From NCBI GenBank assembly GCA_034509495.1, contig CM067523.1, forward strand, positions 1,645,297 to 1,709,296: a DNA stretch of 64,000 nt. The letters run 5' to 3'. The position numbers and the translations under genes are program-made. The notes beneath the pieces are model-generated. The model was not told the DNA's origin. It saw only the letters and a list, made by a program, of their open reading frames with translations, and did not search any database. Each line of letters starts with the position of its first letter. Within the stretch, counting starts at the first letter, position 1. Source of the DNA: Acestrorhynchus altus. Lineage: Eukaryota; Chordata; Actinopteri; Characiformes; Acestrorhynchidae. Below are positions 1 through 12,711 of this stretch, one piece after another.

Positions 1-925
1 TCGTATTTCTAGTGCTTTCACTTACAAAACGTTGTACGACACGTCCGCTCATCAAATTATGGGATTATATTTAAGGATATAAAAATGTACATTTTCTTAA
101 AGTGAAAACTGTCATAAATCCCTTTTAATATAAACAATATAAAATACATAACAAGCTTTTCGGGATTTTGTTTAATTTTGTTATTTATTCAAACCTGATT
201 TGAAAAATCTGTAATAATGTGAGATTGTGAATTTCTATAAAACTGATCAACACTAAAAGAACAATGTAATCAATATAAAATCAACGTTTTTGTAGGAACT
301 TATAAACACCAATGAACTTTAAAATATATAAACGTACATTTGAAGAAAGCACTGAATTGTTAAAAAGCCCCTCCCCCTCCCTTTCATTTTTAGGGATGAA
401 TCATGATTTCCAGAATGATTTCTCTACATTTTCCAGCACAAATTCATGCCAGACTATTTTATTTGCTATTTTGTTAAATCTGCATATATGGATGGACTGT
501 GACATCACTTGATATTTCCCACTTTGCCCTAAAATGACGTTTAGCTGTAAAGACACAAATTCAGGTCAATAAGTTGTAATTGAAGGTGACCTTTAACCCA
601 ATATATTTGTAATCAGCGCATCATCGATCCAGATTCAGAAAGTCTGGACAGAATCCGATCTTTTAGAAAAGCCCCGACTTTAGTGACTGCATGTTGTGTC
701 TCCTCACAGGATATGGCCTACCTCTAAAGCATTGGTTCAGTACGCCACGTCTCAAACCCTGTCCACATACTTGAATTGTCCTTTGCACATGGCAATGTCA
801 AAGCTGCTATTTAAATGATCATGTATTTATTTTGTACAGTGAGAATTTTGTCTGTACTCTTCTTATGATTTTCAGATCTTATTAAATTCTTTTTAAAGCT
901 CTGTTAGTTTCATGTGTATATATAT
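1..925. other. AT-rich left edge, no coding exon seen
   Basis: I see no exon with recognisable protein similarity here. The stretch is AT-rich and contains an ATTAAA at 881-886 on the plus strand followed by a T-rich tract. In tetrapods the gene beyond the 3' end of BZW1 is CLK1, transcribed towards BZW1, so this could be the 3'UTR of a plus-strand clk-like neighbour. That is inference from synteny only; nothing in the bases proves it. Confidence 0.25.
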
Positions 926-1640
926 AAAATAACCATCAGCTGGAGTTAAGCGTGGATTGTTGCACCATCTGGTGGATGTTCAGGGCTTGTGTGAAAGAGT
1001 TTTGGCAAACTGCCCAAACTTCGCCTACACCGTCATTTAATCGACCATTTAAAATGGAAAATTTAAATTTAACAGGAACATTTGACCAAATGAAAGGTTG
1101 TAGTGTGTTGGTCAGATGTGTCTGTACAGCAACAGTTCTTGAGGGACGTTGAGGGACGGCCCTTTCCGTCTTTAACACCCGATACAGCCGTTTCGGCTGT
1201 GAAGTAACCGGTGAAATGGAAAGATCATGTATTTTGATGCGTCATCATTTTCTGTTCCATCACGATTTCTGGTTTTGTTCTCTGTTGTGCCACAATCATC
1301 CTCGATTCCCTGAATTGGCAGGACATGACGGAAGTGCCCTTGAGCAAGACATTTGACTCCCTGGGTGTCATGGACAGAACACAGTGGATCCCGGAGCCTA
1401 TCTGGAATCACTGGACACAAGGCAGGAATACCACTTGGACAGGGATACAGTTCATCGTAAGGAACCTGTGCAGAACAGTGTGATCAAACCCAAAGTGGGG
1501 ATCGAACCTCCAAGCCAAACCCCTACCAAATTCATCCAGCCACCATAATACTTCCCAGTTCAAACGTTCCCAATAAAGAGCCACCAGTTAAACCATATAG
1601 TGTAGACAAAAATAAACAACAGTGACACAAACCAGCTACT
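926..1640. other. Intergenic stretch with a SINE-like fragment
   Basis: No gene is visible. Around 1325-1400 the text resembles the body of the SINE-like element at 33520-33740, including a shared 'gcccttgagcaagacattt'-type phrase. The rest is unidentified. Confidence 0.3.
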
Positions 1641-1647
1641 TCTAATT

Positions 1648-1653
1648 TTTATT
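1648..1653 (-). terminator. bzw1: Candidate polyadenylation signal of bzw1
   Basis: AATAAA on the minus strand about 1.03 kb beyond the bzw1 stop codon. The interval 1654-2681 would then be the 3'UTR. It is AT-rich, has no coding exon, and includes a purine-rich run near 2535-2580. Alternative sites are possible. Confidence 0.35.
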
Positions 1654-2681
1654 TCTTAAAAAAAGTCAATTAGGTAATCAGATTAAAGAAATCTGTGATG
1701 AAGCAATAAAGGTGGTGACAGATCAGAAGGAAAAGGCCAGCAGTCATTTAAGGGTCATTTAAGGTGGGCAGCTAGCGGCGTTACTCAGCGCTGTACAGCT
1801 GAAGACGATGACTGGAGCAGCTGGAAAGAGCTGGCGCAGATGGTCCTCAGGAAGGGCTTTAACCTTTGGCAACGGCTTGGTGACGAGGAGACGGTGTTTC
1901 AGCGTATGGAACGTTTGCACAAAACCAAATCACGGGATCTGTAGTCCGGGATGTAGCGGACCAGCGTTCAGAGAAGCTTCGCGGTCAGAGTTCAGCTCTC
2001 TGAGGAGTTTCGATATCGCAGCCTCACAGAGAGGACCGCCAACAAGTGCTCAACACACTGACACTGGACTGTGAATCTGAATCAGAGAGGAGAGACTCGG
2101 ACCTCGGCTACACCCGAGACTCCGGGCGGCGTAATGTTTCGTTTTAAGGGCTGAAGGATACGAAGGCATCGATAACGCACTTATAAAAAAAAAGGGCCGT
2201 TTTTTTTTAAGCAAACATACAGCGAGATTCGATTCGGGCTAAATTTCATGGAATGTTACGTTTGGAAAGGAATCGTGTGGCAATCAAATAAATAATTTAA
2301 AGATGTCCAAACCTGTCAACACTCAACTCTGCGAGAATGCTTACAAAAGGGTTGACGATTTACAACTTGTGCTGTATGTATTTATATATATTTTATGTAT
2401 ATATATGTATATAGATATCTTTTTTAAGTGTAAACCTTAAGATTAGATAGAAAAATCTGTTAAAATTAACCATTTTGTTACAAAGCCCTTAAATGACATC
2501 TAAATGTTATGGTTGAAAAAACAGGAGGTAGAATTAAAAGAAAGAAAGAAAAAAAAAAAAAAGAGATAAAAGGAGAAATTAAAAAGTAAAACTTAGAAAG
2601 ACAAGCACTTCTGTAACAAAACATTCTGCGGCTCCTGTGGAAGCTGATTCCAAGCTGCTGCAGGTCCCAAACCGAAGCTTC

Positions 2682-5600
2682 TTAATCTCCGTCCTCCTCG
2701 TCCGATTCAGACTCTACACAAAACAGACGCACACATGAAGATTTCAAACAAAACACGCCCACGTTCAGGACTCTTGGTGTAGCACAGCGTAGCTGCCAGT
2801 TTGGGAATCGAAGCCCAGTCTCACTGGTGATGTTCTGTTGTGCCACAACCAGATAAACCTGACGCCACTTCTGTATGAGTAGATCAATAAATATTGATCA
2901 CTGATCTACATTTATAATCAGTTATTGATCCTGATCACCTTCATCTTCCTTCACAACAGAACTGCAATCTGGGTGCAACTATTTGACACTATGTATAATC
3001 TGGGGGTCTTGATTTACAAAAATCCCAATGACAAAACTTAGATCTAAGGTTCTAGGACCACCCAAAGCAGAGAGTTGGGTAAACCGGTGCAGGATGAGGT
3101 TCTGTTTACCTTCTTCTGCGTTCTTCAGCCACTCCACAAACTTTTTCATCTGCTCCAGGAAGACGCTCTTGCCTTTGGCCAAGTGACCCTCAGTGTACCA
3201 CTTCAGAATGGCCTCCTCGCTCAGAACATCAGCTATCAGGACAAAACAAGACCAGTTTAGTACACATGGTATTACAGGCGTGGTATCAGTGGTATCTTTA
3301 CATGTTTTCAGACGCTGTGAGTGGAGACGGGAACCGACACTGATCCAAACCAGCCAGGTATGCAGGTATGCTGCGCAGGATTGAGATAAAGGTCTCTGCG
3401 GGTGTGATTTAAGGTGGTATAGTCCACCAAAGGGGGACATTTGTTGTCCTTCATTTGACCGAATGGGTGGGGGTCCTTCGTGACGAGTTTCACGTCAGCT
3501 TGTGATCGGGAGGACTTGGGTTTGATGTTATAAGCTCATGAAGTTCAGGGCTTATTAATGTGAGGCTATAGGCCTGGAAGCCCACGCTAGGCGACGCCCC
3601 TACTCCCACTTCGGACAGAACTGACCAATCAGAGGACATTTGCACATGGTGTGTCGCAACACCTTTTGGTGCACTTGGAGTTCAACCAAGCCATGACTGA
3701 CCTGCAGTGGTCCGTCTCACTGTATGTGTGCATTGCGAATATCTGGAGCGTCAGACCTTCACAGACTTACCTTTATAGAGCAGCACCACGATCTTCTGAA
3801 AGGCTTTCATGAAGTGGATGTTGTCGTAGCAGTACTCCTGAATCTTCAGAAGCAGGGTGAGCTCAGACACACCCTGGGAGGTGAACGCCTTCAGCAGGGG
3901 GCTGTATTGCTGGAATAAGGAGAGACACGTGAACCACCACACACTGGTGTGAAAAAGGAAGGACGCCACACGGACACCTTTGTCTTTGACGTACTTAAAC
4001 ACGGAGATATGTTGCGTTTTGTTTTGATCGCCAGGTCATTTCTGCAGGATAGGTTCACATACCTTTATTCAACTAAAATTACAACATTTATAGGAGATAT
4101 TCAGATGATCCATGACCTCATCTGGAATCTAAATACACAACTGAGATATTTCTATGATTTGGACCATGTTACAATGAAGTTTTTGGGACTTTTTGCTTGT
4201 AAGGACAGTTAGTGATCAGGGTCACAGTTGACCAAGAGCTTACCTGGAGTCCTCGGGCAGGAATTCCCTGGACGGGGTCATAATCTGGTGTTTCGGAGCT
4301 AAAAACGGAGGGTTTTTTTGATATTGATCAGAATGACATATTTCCATGTTAGGTTATCATACGATTGTGATCCAGGATTATGTTCACAACTGGCTCTTCT
4401 CTATATCTAATGTTAAAAGCAGCCGTGGCTGCTGTATTGTAACTCCGCCTCCCCTCATCCTTTAAGAATGTGTGCGTTTTTCCGAGTGAATTTTGCCGAT
4501 TTCCCAAAGCGGAGAGTTGGCAGGACGAGGTATGTGTGTAGGTTCCTCAGATCCTGAGTTACGACGCCTCCCAGTCCACAGCCTGCGGCGTGTGAGCTTC
4601 AGGTTTAGAGATAAATATCAACAGTGTTCGAGAATGAAAACAGCATCACAAATCGTAACATTCCAGTACCGTGTTATTTTCTTACACCAAAATATGTACC
4701 TTCAAGTGTTTGATGGCTTGTTCTGTGACGAGCTCCTCCTTCTTGTTCCATTCGACGGAGCTCATGACGCTGGTCCACACGATGCCGATCATAGTCTGCT
4801 CAGAGATGCTGGTTTTCTTCATCTCCTCACGGACATACGCGATCATCTACAGCCGCGAAGCACAACAGTAAAAAAACAACCCGCAACACTGCGCACACAA
4901 ACATTCGGCTGTATAAAGGCTCTGCAGGCCGACGTACATCTTTCACGGTCTCTCCACGGGACATCTGCTCCTGCAGCTCTTTCTGGAGCTCCTTGCGGGC
5001 TCCGATGGACTGCTGGTTACGGGCGAAGTCAGACAGCTCCTTCAGCCCGGCATCCGTGAAGTACTTGGAAAAGTGCTCGCAGCTCCGCTTGTTGGCCGGA
5101 AACAGCTCCTGGAACATCCCAGAGGAGGAGAACGTGTTAATTATCTACACTGGCATTCCTTCACCATCAGTAAACCTGGCCGAGGAATCAAAGCGGGACA
5201 AAACCCGGATAACAAGTCACCCTGCACTGAACCTGTGTGGCGTTAAGCAGGGTTCATATACTCTACCATCAGCCGGTTGTCCATGCCAACTTTCCGCAGA
5301 CTGGCAGCGACTGAGTTGATGTCCTTCTCGTTGATCCAGGATTTAAACAGTTTGACAGCGAAGGCAGCAGAAACACCTGCGATCACAAACGTAACCCAGT
5401 TAAAAGGTCACTTCTGCTCACTGATCATCAGCAGCGGCTCTACATATTTAGGTCATTTACCTTCTTTGACCAGGTTCTCGTTGAAGAGGCTGTTCAGGAT
5501 GGACGCTGAAATATTCCCATTGGCCAGCAGGATGCCGGTCAGCATGGCCAGCTTGTTACGCTCAGACTCTGTGAACCCTTTCAAAAACAGCAGCAGCTGT

Positions 5601-8600
5601 GGGACGGAAGGACAATTCAGAAACACGAGTCTATGAATCAAATTCAACCAATTATAGACCTTTAATACAAAAGCATGCTTTGATCACATCCCACATAGAC
5701 AAAATAAGGACGTGGACACAATTTGGTAAGGGTCCATGTCCCCAAAATCTGACCACATATTTAAACATGGATATTTAATCATGAATTTAACTGAGAGACG
5801 GAGGTGATGAACACAAACCTGAAGATCAAAACGAGTAAAATGTAATTAATAGAAATGTACATTTTCTAGTGAGGACAAATTTAGGACCCCCTGTGTATAA
5901 AAACTGTCCAGTAATTTTTTTTTTTTTTACTGTCCCCCAAATTATCTGTGTTCTGTCCCCTTATAAACATACTATGGTGTATGTAGTCACGTGCCTCCAC
6001 CCCGTCCAGTCCGCGACATGGACAAAAACTCAAACCCGGAGCCAAAAGAGAAACTCCAGCACTCCTAAATAAAAACCCAGTGTCTGTCGTTTGGACACGT
6101 TTTAGCTTTAGTGAAGACGACACTGAAGGAACAAAATCGAGCATTAATCGTAATCAGGGTAAAATTAATCAATTAATTGTGATCTTGATTTGAGGTCGTA
6201 TCGCCCGGCACTAATCGAGAGCACCTTAACGATGAGACTCTGAACCTAAATTTGGACCCTTATTAATAAACCACGGCTAAGAGTTTAAGGCAGGTCTGGT
6301 TCACACTTCCAGTACAATTGCGAAAGTGAACTCACCTTCTTGATCTCCTCCTCAAACCCTTTCTCCAGGTACTTGTAGCGCCTGATCAGCTTGTTAAAAA
6401 CCTGCAGAGACAGGCAGGTTCGGGCACGTTTATTACAGAGAACAGTAAATCCGTTTCAGCTGTGCATTAATGAAGCCCCGCCGTTAATCTCTTCAAGGAA
6501 GTGAACAAACGAGACTGACGGAGGCTTTCATTTCTGTCAACTCTGAGATAAAAATCAACACAACATAAATTACTGTCCAAAGCAGGAGGCCTCATTTCCC
6601 TTCCTCCATAAACATTCTGGATCTTTGATCACTTGTGATCAGATGTCTCCATTTCTGCTGAAGGAGGGACATGTCACACCATTACATTGAGATGAGGCAC
6701 CTATTTTCACTCACGCACCTCCGAGTAGCACCTTTATCCTTTAATTTGCTACTGTTCTAAACAGGCGGACGGCGTGGTCTCGATGGGGGTTGATGCAGGC
6801 ATTAGTGGTGGATCGTGGATCTAGGACTTCAGCTTGGTCCAGCGAATGACCAGCTTGCCAGTCTTGAAAACCCTCACCTCTACAGAAGCGCTCGCTACAG
6901 AACTTGGCATCTCGTTTCGTTGCAGAGATGCAAGCTACGAATTTTTTTATTTTTAGTTTCTTTACTCTATAAAATTCATCGCTGCATCCAGGCACAAACG
7001 TGACCCTTCACAGCGATTTTCGGGACTTTTCTTACTTCCATTGTTACTGTAGGTGACGGCCATTAAATGGTGGCCAACGTAAACAGTTTTCGAGTCACAT
7101 GATCACTTGCTAGAAAAGCTTTTTATGGATTGTTTATAATTTTTTATTAATCATGAAAAATGTTAATTAATAAACCTCAACTTTCAACACATCAGATGAT
7201 TGAATGAACCACACAGACTCAGATTGAGACCTTTTATTTCTACTCTTGGCGATTATTCCCAAGACGGTCAACAAACGTTTTGACCAGCAGGGGGGTTTTA
7301 CGTACACGAAGCCTCGAGAAATTTTTTGGAACCAATTGGATGAAAAGCTTGAAGGTGTCGTGAGGCTTCATCTGCCCGTCAGCAGAAGATGGTGCTTTGC
7401 TGTTCGGGACGCATCAAGACACTTTGGCATCACGATACAGAAACATGCGAATGCGTCTCTGACCACCTTCAAACGTGGTTCGAGTGTTCAGATTTCATCG
7501 AGTCACACTGTACCACGTTCACGCCCAAACTCTTTGGCTCCAGCACACCTTATTCAACCAATCCGCTCATCGACGAGCCCTTTGTGGGTTGAAGAGGGTG
7601 TGTTAAAGCAGGAATCCTCCAAAATGTGCAGAGCTGGGTGGAGAAAGGACTAGGTTTGGGAAATGATGTTCTAACCACTTACGACGTCCACTTATGGACG
7701 CATGTTAAACAGGTGGTGATTAGAAGGTGTTTGCATGGTGTTTACCTGAGCATAGGCTTGCATTGTCTCCAGGTCCTCATTTGCCGTGAAGAGACAGTAC
7801 TCAGTACGGGTCATGTCATCGGATAAGGTCCCGCCTGGGGCTACATTGTGAAAAAAGTACATGAACAAGCATGATCAGTACAAGCTCCTGAACAACACAT
7901 GGGGGTAGGCTGTGCACTGTTTCCAACTAGACCAATCACAGGGTGCCTGATGTGGTGTAAATTTAAAAATGGAGTCCCAGGTACAACAGTCCACCTGGAG
8001 TTTGCCCGAAAAACATCTGAAGGACTGTCGGACCATCATATACAAAAAGACTGAACTCTTTGGAGGTCACGTCTGGAGGAAACTTATCACTGAACCAGTA
8101 CCATCCCTACAGTGAAACGTGGTGGTGGCAGCATCATGCTTCAGCAGCAAGAACTGGAATAAGATGACTGCACTTTCCGAATGCACTATAACGGGGCCGA
8201 AAGTCCAAACCACCCACGTTTCACGCTTCAAAGGTTAGGGTCAGACAGAATGTTGGTCCTTTGTTCTGGACCATGTTCTGCAGCACCTTTCACACCTGAC
8301 ATTTGGATTCGAATCTAATGGAAAAGTCCAAAAGAAGACCGAATGAGGGTGACGTGAAAGCATGGGTGCAATGCCGTGAAATCGAAGAATAGAGTTGATA
8401 CCCAATACCATCATAAAATTAAACATCCCTTCAGCGCTCAAACAGACAGAACCCTGCAGTAAACACCAGGCTTTGTTTAATCTAGGTCTTTGTTTGACAG
8501 CGGTTCCTCACCCAGCATTCCGCCGGCCACCAGGATGTCGAAGAGCGTCTCTGCATACCGGCGATAGTCGAGCTTGGCACCAGAGGCATCAAGGAACTTC

Positions 8601-8836
8601 GCAACTGCTTCCAAGTCAGTGCCAGTTTGGTTCAAGCCTTGCACAATACTTTCTTGAAACTGAGTAGGATCAAACCTCTCCTTTTCATCTGAGGAAGAGA
8701 GGAAAACCCCGTTTACATGCTGGCAGCAGAACAGCGGCGGCAGCAGGCGTGTTTCGGAGCCATGGTACTCACCTCTTTTCCGTGTTTTAAAACGCTGGCC
8801 GGTTAGCGTTGGCTTTTGCTGCTTTTGATTATTCAT
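2682..8836 (-). CDS. bzw1: bzw1: basic leucine zipper and W2 domain protein 1 (eIF5-mimic protein 2), complete
   Basis: Eleven coding exons join in frame to 419 codons plus stop, the same length as human BZW1. Exons, 5' to 3': 8836-8773, 8688-8512, 7840-7746, 6401-6336, 5596-5461, 5376-5267, 5108-4938, 4846-4700, 3909-3771, 3232-3110, 2713-2682, all with GT-AG introns. The protein starts MNNQKQQKPTLTGQRFK, contains ELQKELQEQMSRG, and ends in the acidic tail ESESDEEDGD. The tail follows the C-terminal W2 (HEAT-type) domain, which includes IQEYCYDNIHFMKAFQKIVV and FLEQMKKFVEWLKNAEE. BZW1 rather than BZW2 is indicated by the KQQKPTL start and by LDASGAKLDYRRYAETLFD. The family resembles the eIF5 C-terminal domain, competes for eIF2 and raises start-codon stringency in the cytoplasm. 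The upstream GTG at 8845 is not the start; it opens the acceptor exon 9 nt before the ATG. Confidence 0.97.
2825..2985 (+). repeat. Interspersed repeat, family R1 (short copy), bzw1 intron 10
   Basis: Closely matches parts of 30170-30600 and 51330-51640, including the shared phrase 'cacttctgtatgagtagatc' and a following run of 'gatcctgatcaccttcatct'. It lies in the last intron of bzw1. It is the 3' part of the longer copies. Confidence 0.7.
7246..7653 (+). other. Unidentified open stretch antisense in bzw1 intron 3
   Basis: A 135-codon open frame lies antisense in the large intron between bzw1 coding exons 3 and 4. I do not recognise the peptide. It has no obvious domain and no clear splice context. 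It may be part of a decayed mobile element. Confidence 0.15.
7955..8185 (+). mobile_element. Tc1/mariner transposase remnant in bzw1 intron 2
   Basis: The text around 8100-8150 carries the Tc1-family hallmark 'gtggtggcagcatcatgct', coding the degraded equivalent of the VKHGGGS motif. The frame is broken and no inverted termini are intact. Confidence 0.65.
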
Positions 8837-9129
8837 AAAAGACACCTGTTAGAAGACAGAAGAAGAAAGAGTGGTTATGTATCAGGTACCCGGCGTCTGG
8901 ATTTATTAAAAATAAAGGCACAGAAATATTCCTGAATAATAATATTCCTAAATATCAGCATCTGTACGGAGCTCTGCGCTCAAAGGACTGAGTTTACGCT
9001 GCTTTAAGGCACATTTTTAGTCGCTTCAAGGCATGTGTTTCCTTCAAGGCGTGTTTTCTTGAAGGCGTGTTTTCTTGGGTTTACGCCGTATTTTACGCCG
9101 TATTTTAAAGTGTTTGTTGGAATGGGTCT

Positions 9130-9780
9130 CACACTGGTTACAGGTTAAGACTGGTTTTAGATTAGTACCGGTTTTAGGTCAGTACTGATTTCAGACTGGT
9201 TTTGGGTTAAGACTGTTTTTTAGGTTAATACTAGTTTCAGGTTAAGACTGGTTTTAGTTTAATACCAGGTTTTATGTCAGTACTGATTTTAGGTTAGTAC
9301 CAATTTTAGTTTAGACTGGTTTTAGGTCAGTACTGATTTTAAACTAGTTTTAGGATTGCATTGGTTTCGGGTTAAGACTAGATTCAGGTATCGGTTTTTA
9401 GGTCAGTACTGATTTTAGACTGGTTTTAAATTAGTACCGGTTTAACATTAGTACCAATTTAGGTTAAGACTGGTTTTGGGGCCACACTGATCAGTACCGG
9501 TTTGTGGCCAGTACTGATCAGTACCGGTTTGGGGCCAGTACTGATCAGTACCGGTTTGGGGCCAGTAGTGATCAGTACCGGTTTGGGGCCAGTAGTGATC
9601 AGTACCGGTTTGGGGCCAGTACTGATCAGTACCGGTTTGAGGTCAGTACTGGTCAGTACCGGTTTGAGGTCAGTATTGATTTTAAACTCGTTTTAAATTA
9701 GTACCAATTTTAGGTTAACACTGGTTTTGGTGTCAGTACCGGTTTGAGCTTAGTACTGGTCAGTACCGGTCAGTGCCGGG
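9130..9780. repeat. Minisatellite in bzw1 intron 1; 27-bp core array at 9489-9677
   Basis: The core is about seven near-identical 27-bp units beginning 'gatcagtaccggtttggggc'. It is flanked on both sides by degenerate units of the form 'ggttttaggtcagtactgat'. Short peptides of the type DQYRFGAST arise only from the repeat and are not genes. Confidence 0.9.
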
Positions 9781-9929
9781 CCGATAGTTAGCTGTTAGCC
9801 TGAAGCTAAAGGCTGCATTGTGAGCTGCTGTATCTGAAGGTGATGGTGGTGTTAGTGAAGTTAGTGGTGATGATGGTGATGATGTGGAGAGCTGTGGTGG
9901 TACTGGTGCGTTGTGAGGCTCAGACTCAC

Positions 9930-10060
9930 CGAGATGAAGCAGATAATAAACGGTTCGATCCGCAGAGAACAAAGCGTCCGGGTGCTCTCAACCAGGCCTG
10001 ATACGCATGCGCACACGGGCTGATGCGGCGTTCGCGCAGGCGCAGTGCGGGCCGTCGGAG
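9930..10060 (-). promoter_or_regulatory. bzw1: bzw1 first non-coding exon and core promoter region
   Basis: A consensus donor (CTCG followed by gtgagt) at 9930/9929 on the minus strand fits the end of a 5'UTR exon that would splice to the acceptor at 8846. Just upstream, at 10002-10013 and 10032-10044, are two GC-rich palindrome-like motifs (cores GCATGCGC and GCGCAGGCGC) resembling NRF1 sites, typical of housekeeping CpG promoters without a TATA box. The exact start site is not visible. Confidence 0.55.
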
Positions 10061-10319
10061 TTGGACTGGACTCGACCATTCCTGAGCGGGGGGGGTCGGC
10101 CTTTAGGACCCCACTTTCAGCTCGTTTTACACCGACGTATCACACCCAGCAGCAGAGTTATGATTTACAACGTGGTATTTATATAAAACCAGCGGAACCT
10201 CACACTCACACACCCTCACAGACGCGTCAGTGTAAGTCCGCTCACAGAGACCCCCCCGCCGGCAGGAGGCGCCCGCGCGGTCTCAAGAGGCTGTGATTCG
10301 GAGTTTAGGCCTCAAACGT

Positions 10320-10690
10320 GGTTCTGTTAGAGAACCTGACTTTCCTCCTGTATACCAGGGTTCTGCCTGACCTCCCCAGTTACACTGCCATGTATAAAAC
10401 CAGTAACAGAGAACCCATTGTAGGATGAAAGGGTTCCTTGTGTTGCTCGGGGTTCTGTGTAGAACCTTTCAGATAAGGGTTTTTTATAGCAGTGTTAAGG
10501 TATCTTATGTTGTCAAATGTGTAATAGAAGAACCCTTTTTGGCGCTACATAGAACCCTTGTTCAAATGGTTCTATATAGACCCATGGACACTCAAAGAAC
10601 CATTTACATGAACAAAGGTTCTTTGCACTGTGCTGTAGTGCTATAGATGGTTCTATATAGAACCTTTTGTATAAGGGTTCATTTCCAATC
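10320..10690. mobile_element. AGAACC-rich palindromic repeat (MITE-like)
   Basis: Repeated phrases such as 'ggttctatatagaacc' and 'agaacccttttt' occur in both orientations. The same motif recurs at 13600-13800 and 16140-16260 in aoxA introns, which suggests a non-autonomous inverted-repeat family. It lies between the bzw1 promoter and aoxA. Confidence 0.5.
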
Positions 10691-10749
10691 CACATCCACT
10701 ATCTTGTTCTCACACCTTATATCATCAGATTCCTATAATAACATATATT

Positions 10750-11010
10750 ATACACACACACACACCTACACACACTCTTACACACACCACATACTCACAC
10801 CTAAACACACTTATACACACTCTTACACACACACACCTACACACACTCTTACACACACCACACCCTCATACACAGTCACACTTACACACACCACACACTC
10901 TTACACACACCACATACTCACACCTAAACACACCACACACTCTTACACACACACACCTACACACACTCACACCTACACACATACACCCTATTTTTCTCTC
11001 AAACACACAT
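10750..11010. repeat. Compound CA-rich minisatellite
   Basis: Arrays of 'cacacacctacacacactct' and related units, about 260 bp, upstream of aoxA. Encoded HT-rich peptides are spurious. Confidence 0.85.
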
Positions 11011-11410
11011 ACACACCAGTTTAGGCAGGGATTCATTGGTTTTATGCTGAGTTTTTAGCGGTTTTATTTTGGGTTTACACTAATCTTAGACGTTATGCTG
11101 AGATAAGGCTGGATTTAAGCTGATTTCCGGGCTGAGTTTCAGCTGTGTTTAGGCCAAGCTCAGCTGGTTTTAGTTTTAGTGTTTGTTAGACTGAGGTTTA
11201 TTTTTGTCTAATAGTCAAAGTGAGCAAAATGAACTGCTGGTCAGTGAACTCCTAAAGCAGAAAGTGATAAATCATGCTTTAAAGCGTGAAAACCAGTGTG
11301 AAACCTGCAGCACGTGGTGTGATGTGTGATGAACCGACCGTTACACTCACCATCGCAGTTCAGCACAACCCTTCAAAGAGTGAAGACGGAGGTCTGTGAG
11401 GTGGTTGACC

Positions 11411-12147
11411 ATGGCATGTCCATCTCAGAGCAATGAGCTGATCTTCTTCATCAACGGCAGGAAGGTGGGTTCAAATTCTGACTTTAATAACTTCTGATAA
11501 CTCATTAATTCATTTAATGAACAGTAACAGTAATGTATCTACTGCACACTGGAGCCTGGGGATGTACACTCCCCAGGAATTATATATATAAAATTTATAT
11601 ATAACCATTATAACATTAACCATTCTTCAGTAGAACAACATGTGCTTGGGGTCGTTGTCTTGCTGCATGGTCCACATTTTTGTGTGATTCAGCTGTGCTG
11701 AACTGTACCTTCATAATTGGCTGTTTTAATTGAGAATTCATTGTTCCATCCATAATGGCAAGTCGTCATGGTCCAGACACTGCAAAACAGGCCCAAAACA
11801 CCTTACTACCACCACCACGTTTCACAGATGGAACGCAGAAGGTGTTTATTCCAGAATGCAGTGTTTTTCCTCATTGAACCTAAAAAGCCAAACTTTTTGG
11901 AGAACAGCAGTTTTCTCCATTCAACCCTGCCATGCTCACCGTTGATGTTCAGGGTTCTTCTGATGGTGGACCCATGACCAGTAACATTAACCAGTGTTAG
12001 AAAGACCTTCAGTGGCTTAGAAGTTACCTTTGTGTAATGGGGAGGTAGAGAGGGGGGCATTGAATAAATGCTGTAGACCACATGATGCTCAGCAGGGTGT
12101 CAATGTCACACTTAATGACACACTCCACACGTGACTTCATCACAGTC

Positions 12148-12189
<42 letters not shown>

Positions 12190-12652
12190 CACGCGCACAC
12201 ACACTGTGACAGTGCCTCTGCAATTTAACAAATTAGCTGATTATTTTCATGAAAGGTCTCCCTTGTGTTCTTAGTAAAGTTGTCCTTTAGAGTCCTGTCA
12301 GTGGATCCTCCTGCAGTTAGGAGGTTCTCCATTTTTGGAAGGTTCTCCCTTTGTGTCTCAGTTCCTCTCATTGATTCTTCATGCTGTTAAATCAGTCATT
12401 TTGAGTTGACTCACTTTAGAGCATCTTCCTCATGCATTTATGTAGGTTCTCTAGTCTGGAACCTCTCTGTACTTAAACCCTAATTAATTTTAAGTGGTTT
12501 ATATTTTAGGTGGTGGAGAAGAATGCAGATCCAGAAGAGATGCTTCTCGGGTATCTGAGGAGGAAAGGTACAATCATTAGTTATGATATAAACAGTATAC
12601 ATGTAACTATGGTTTTATATGGGGTCTAATATGTAAGTTCTATGTTCTGTTG

Positions 12653-12711
<59 letters not shown>

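Noticed and set aside
8837..8845. GTG at 8845 as the bzw1 start (MSFMNNQ)
   Set aside because: This is the beginning of the exon after its acceptor; the family start MNNQ begins at the ATG at 8836.
10647..11024. A 125-codon frame rich in HTHT and TYTH
   Set aside because: Translation of a CA-rich minisatellite.
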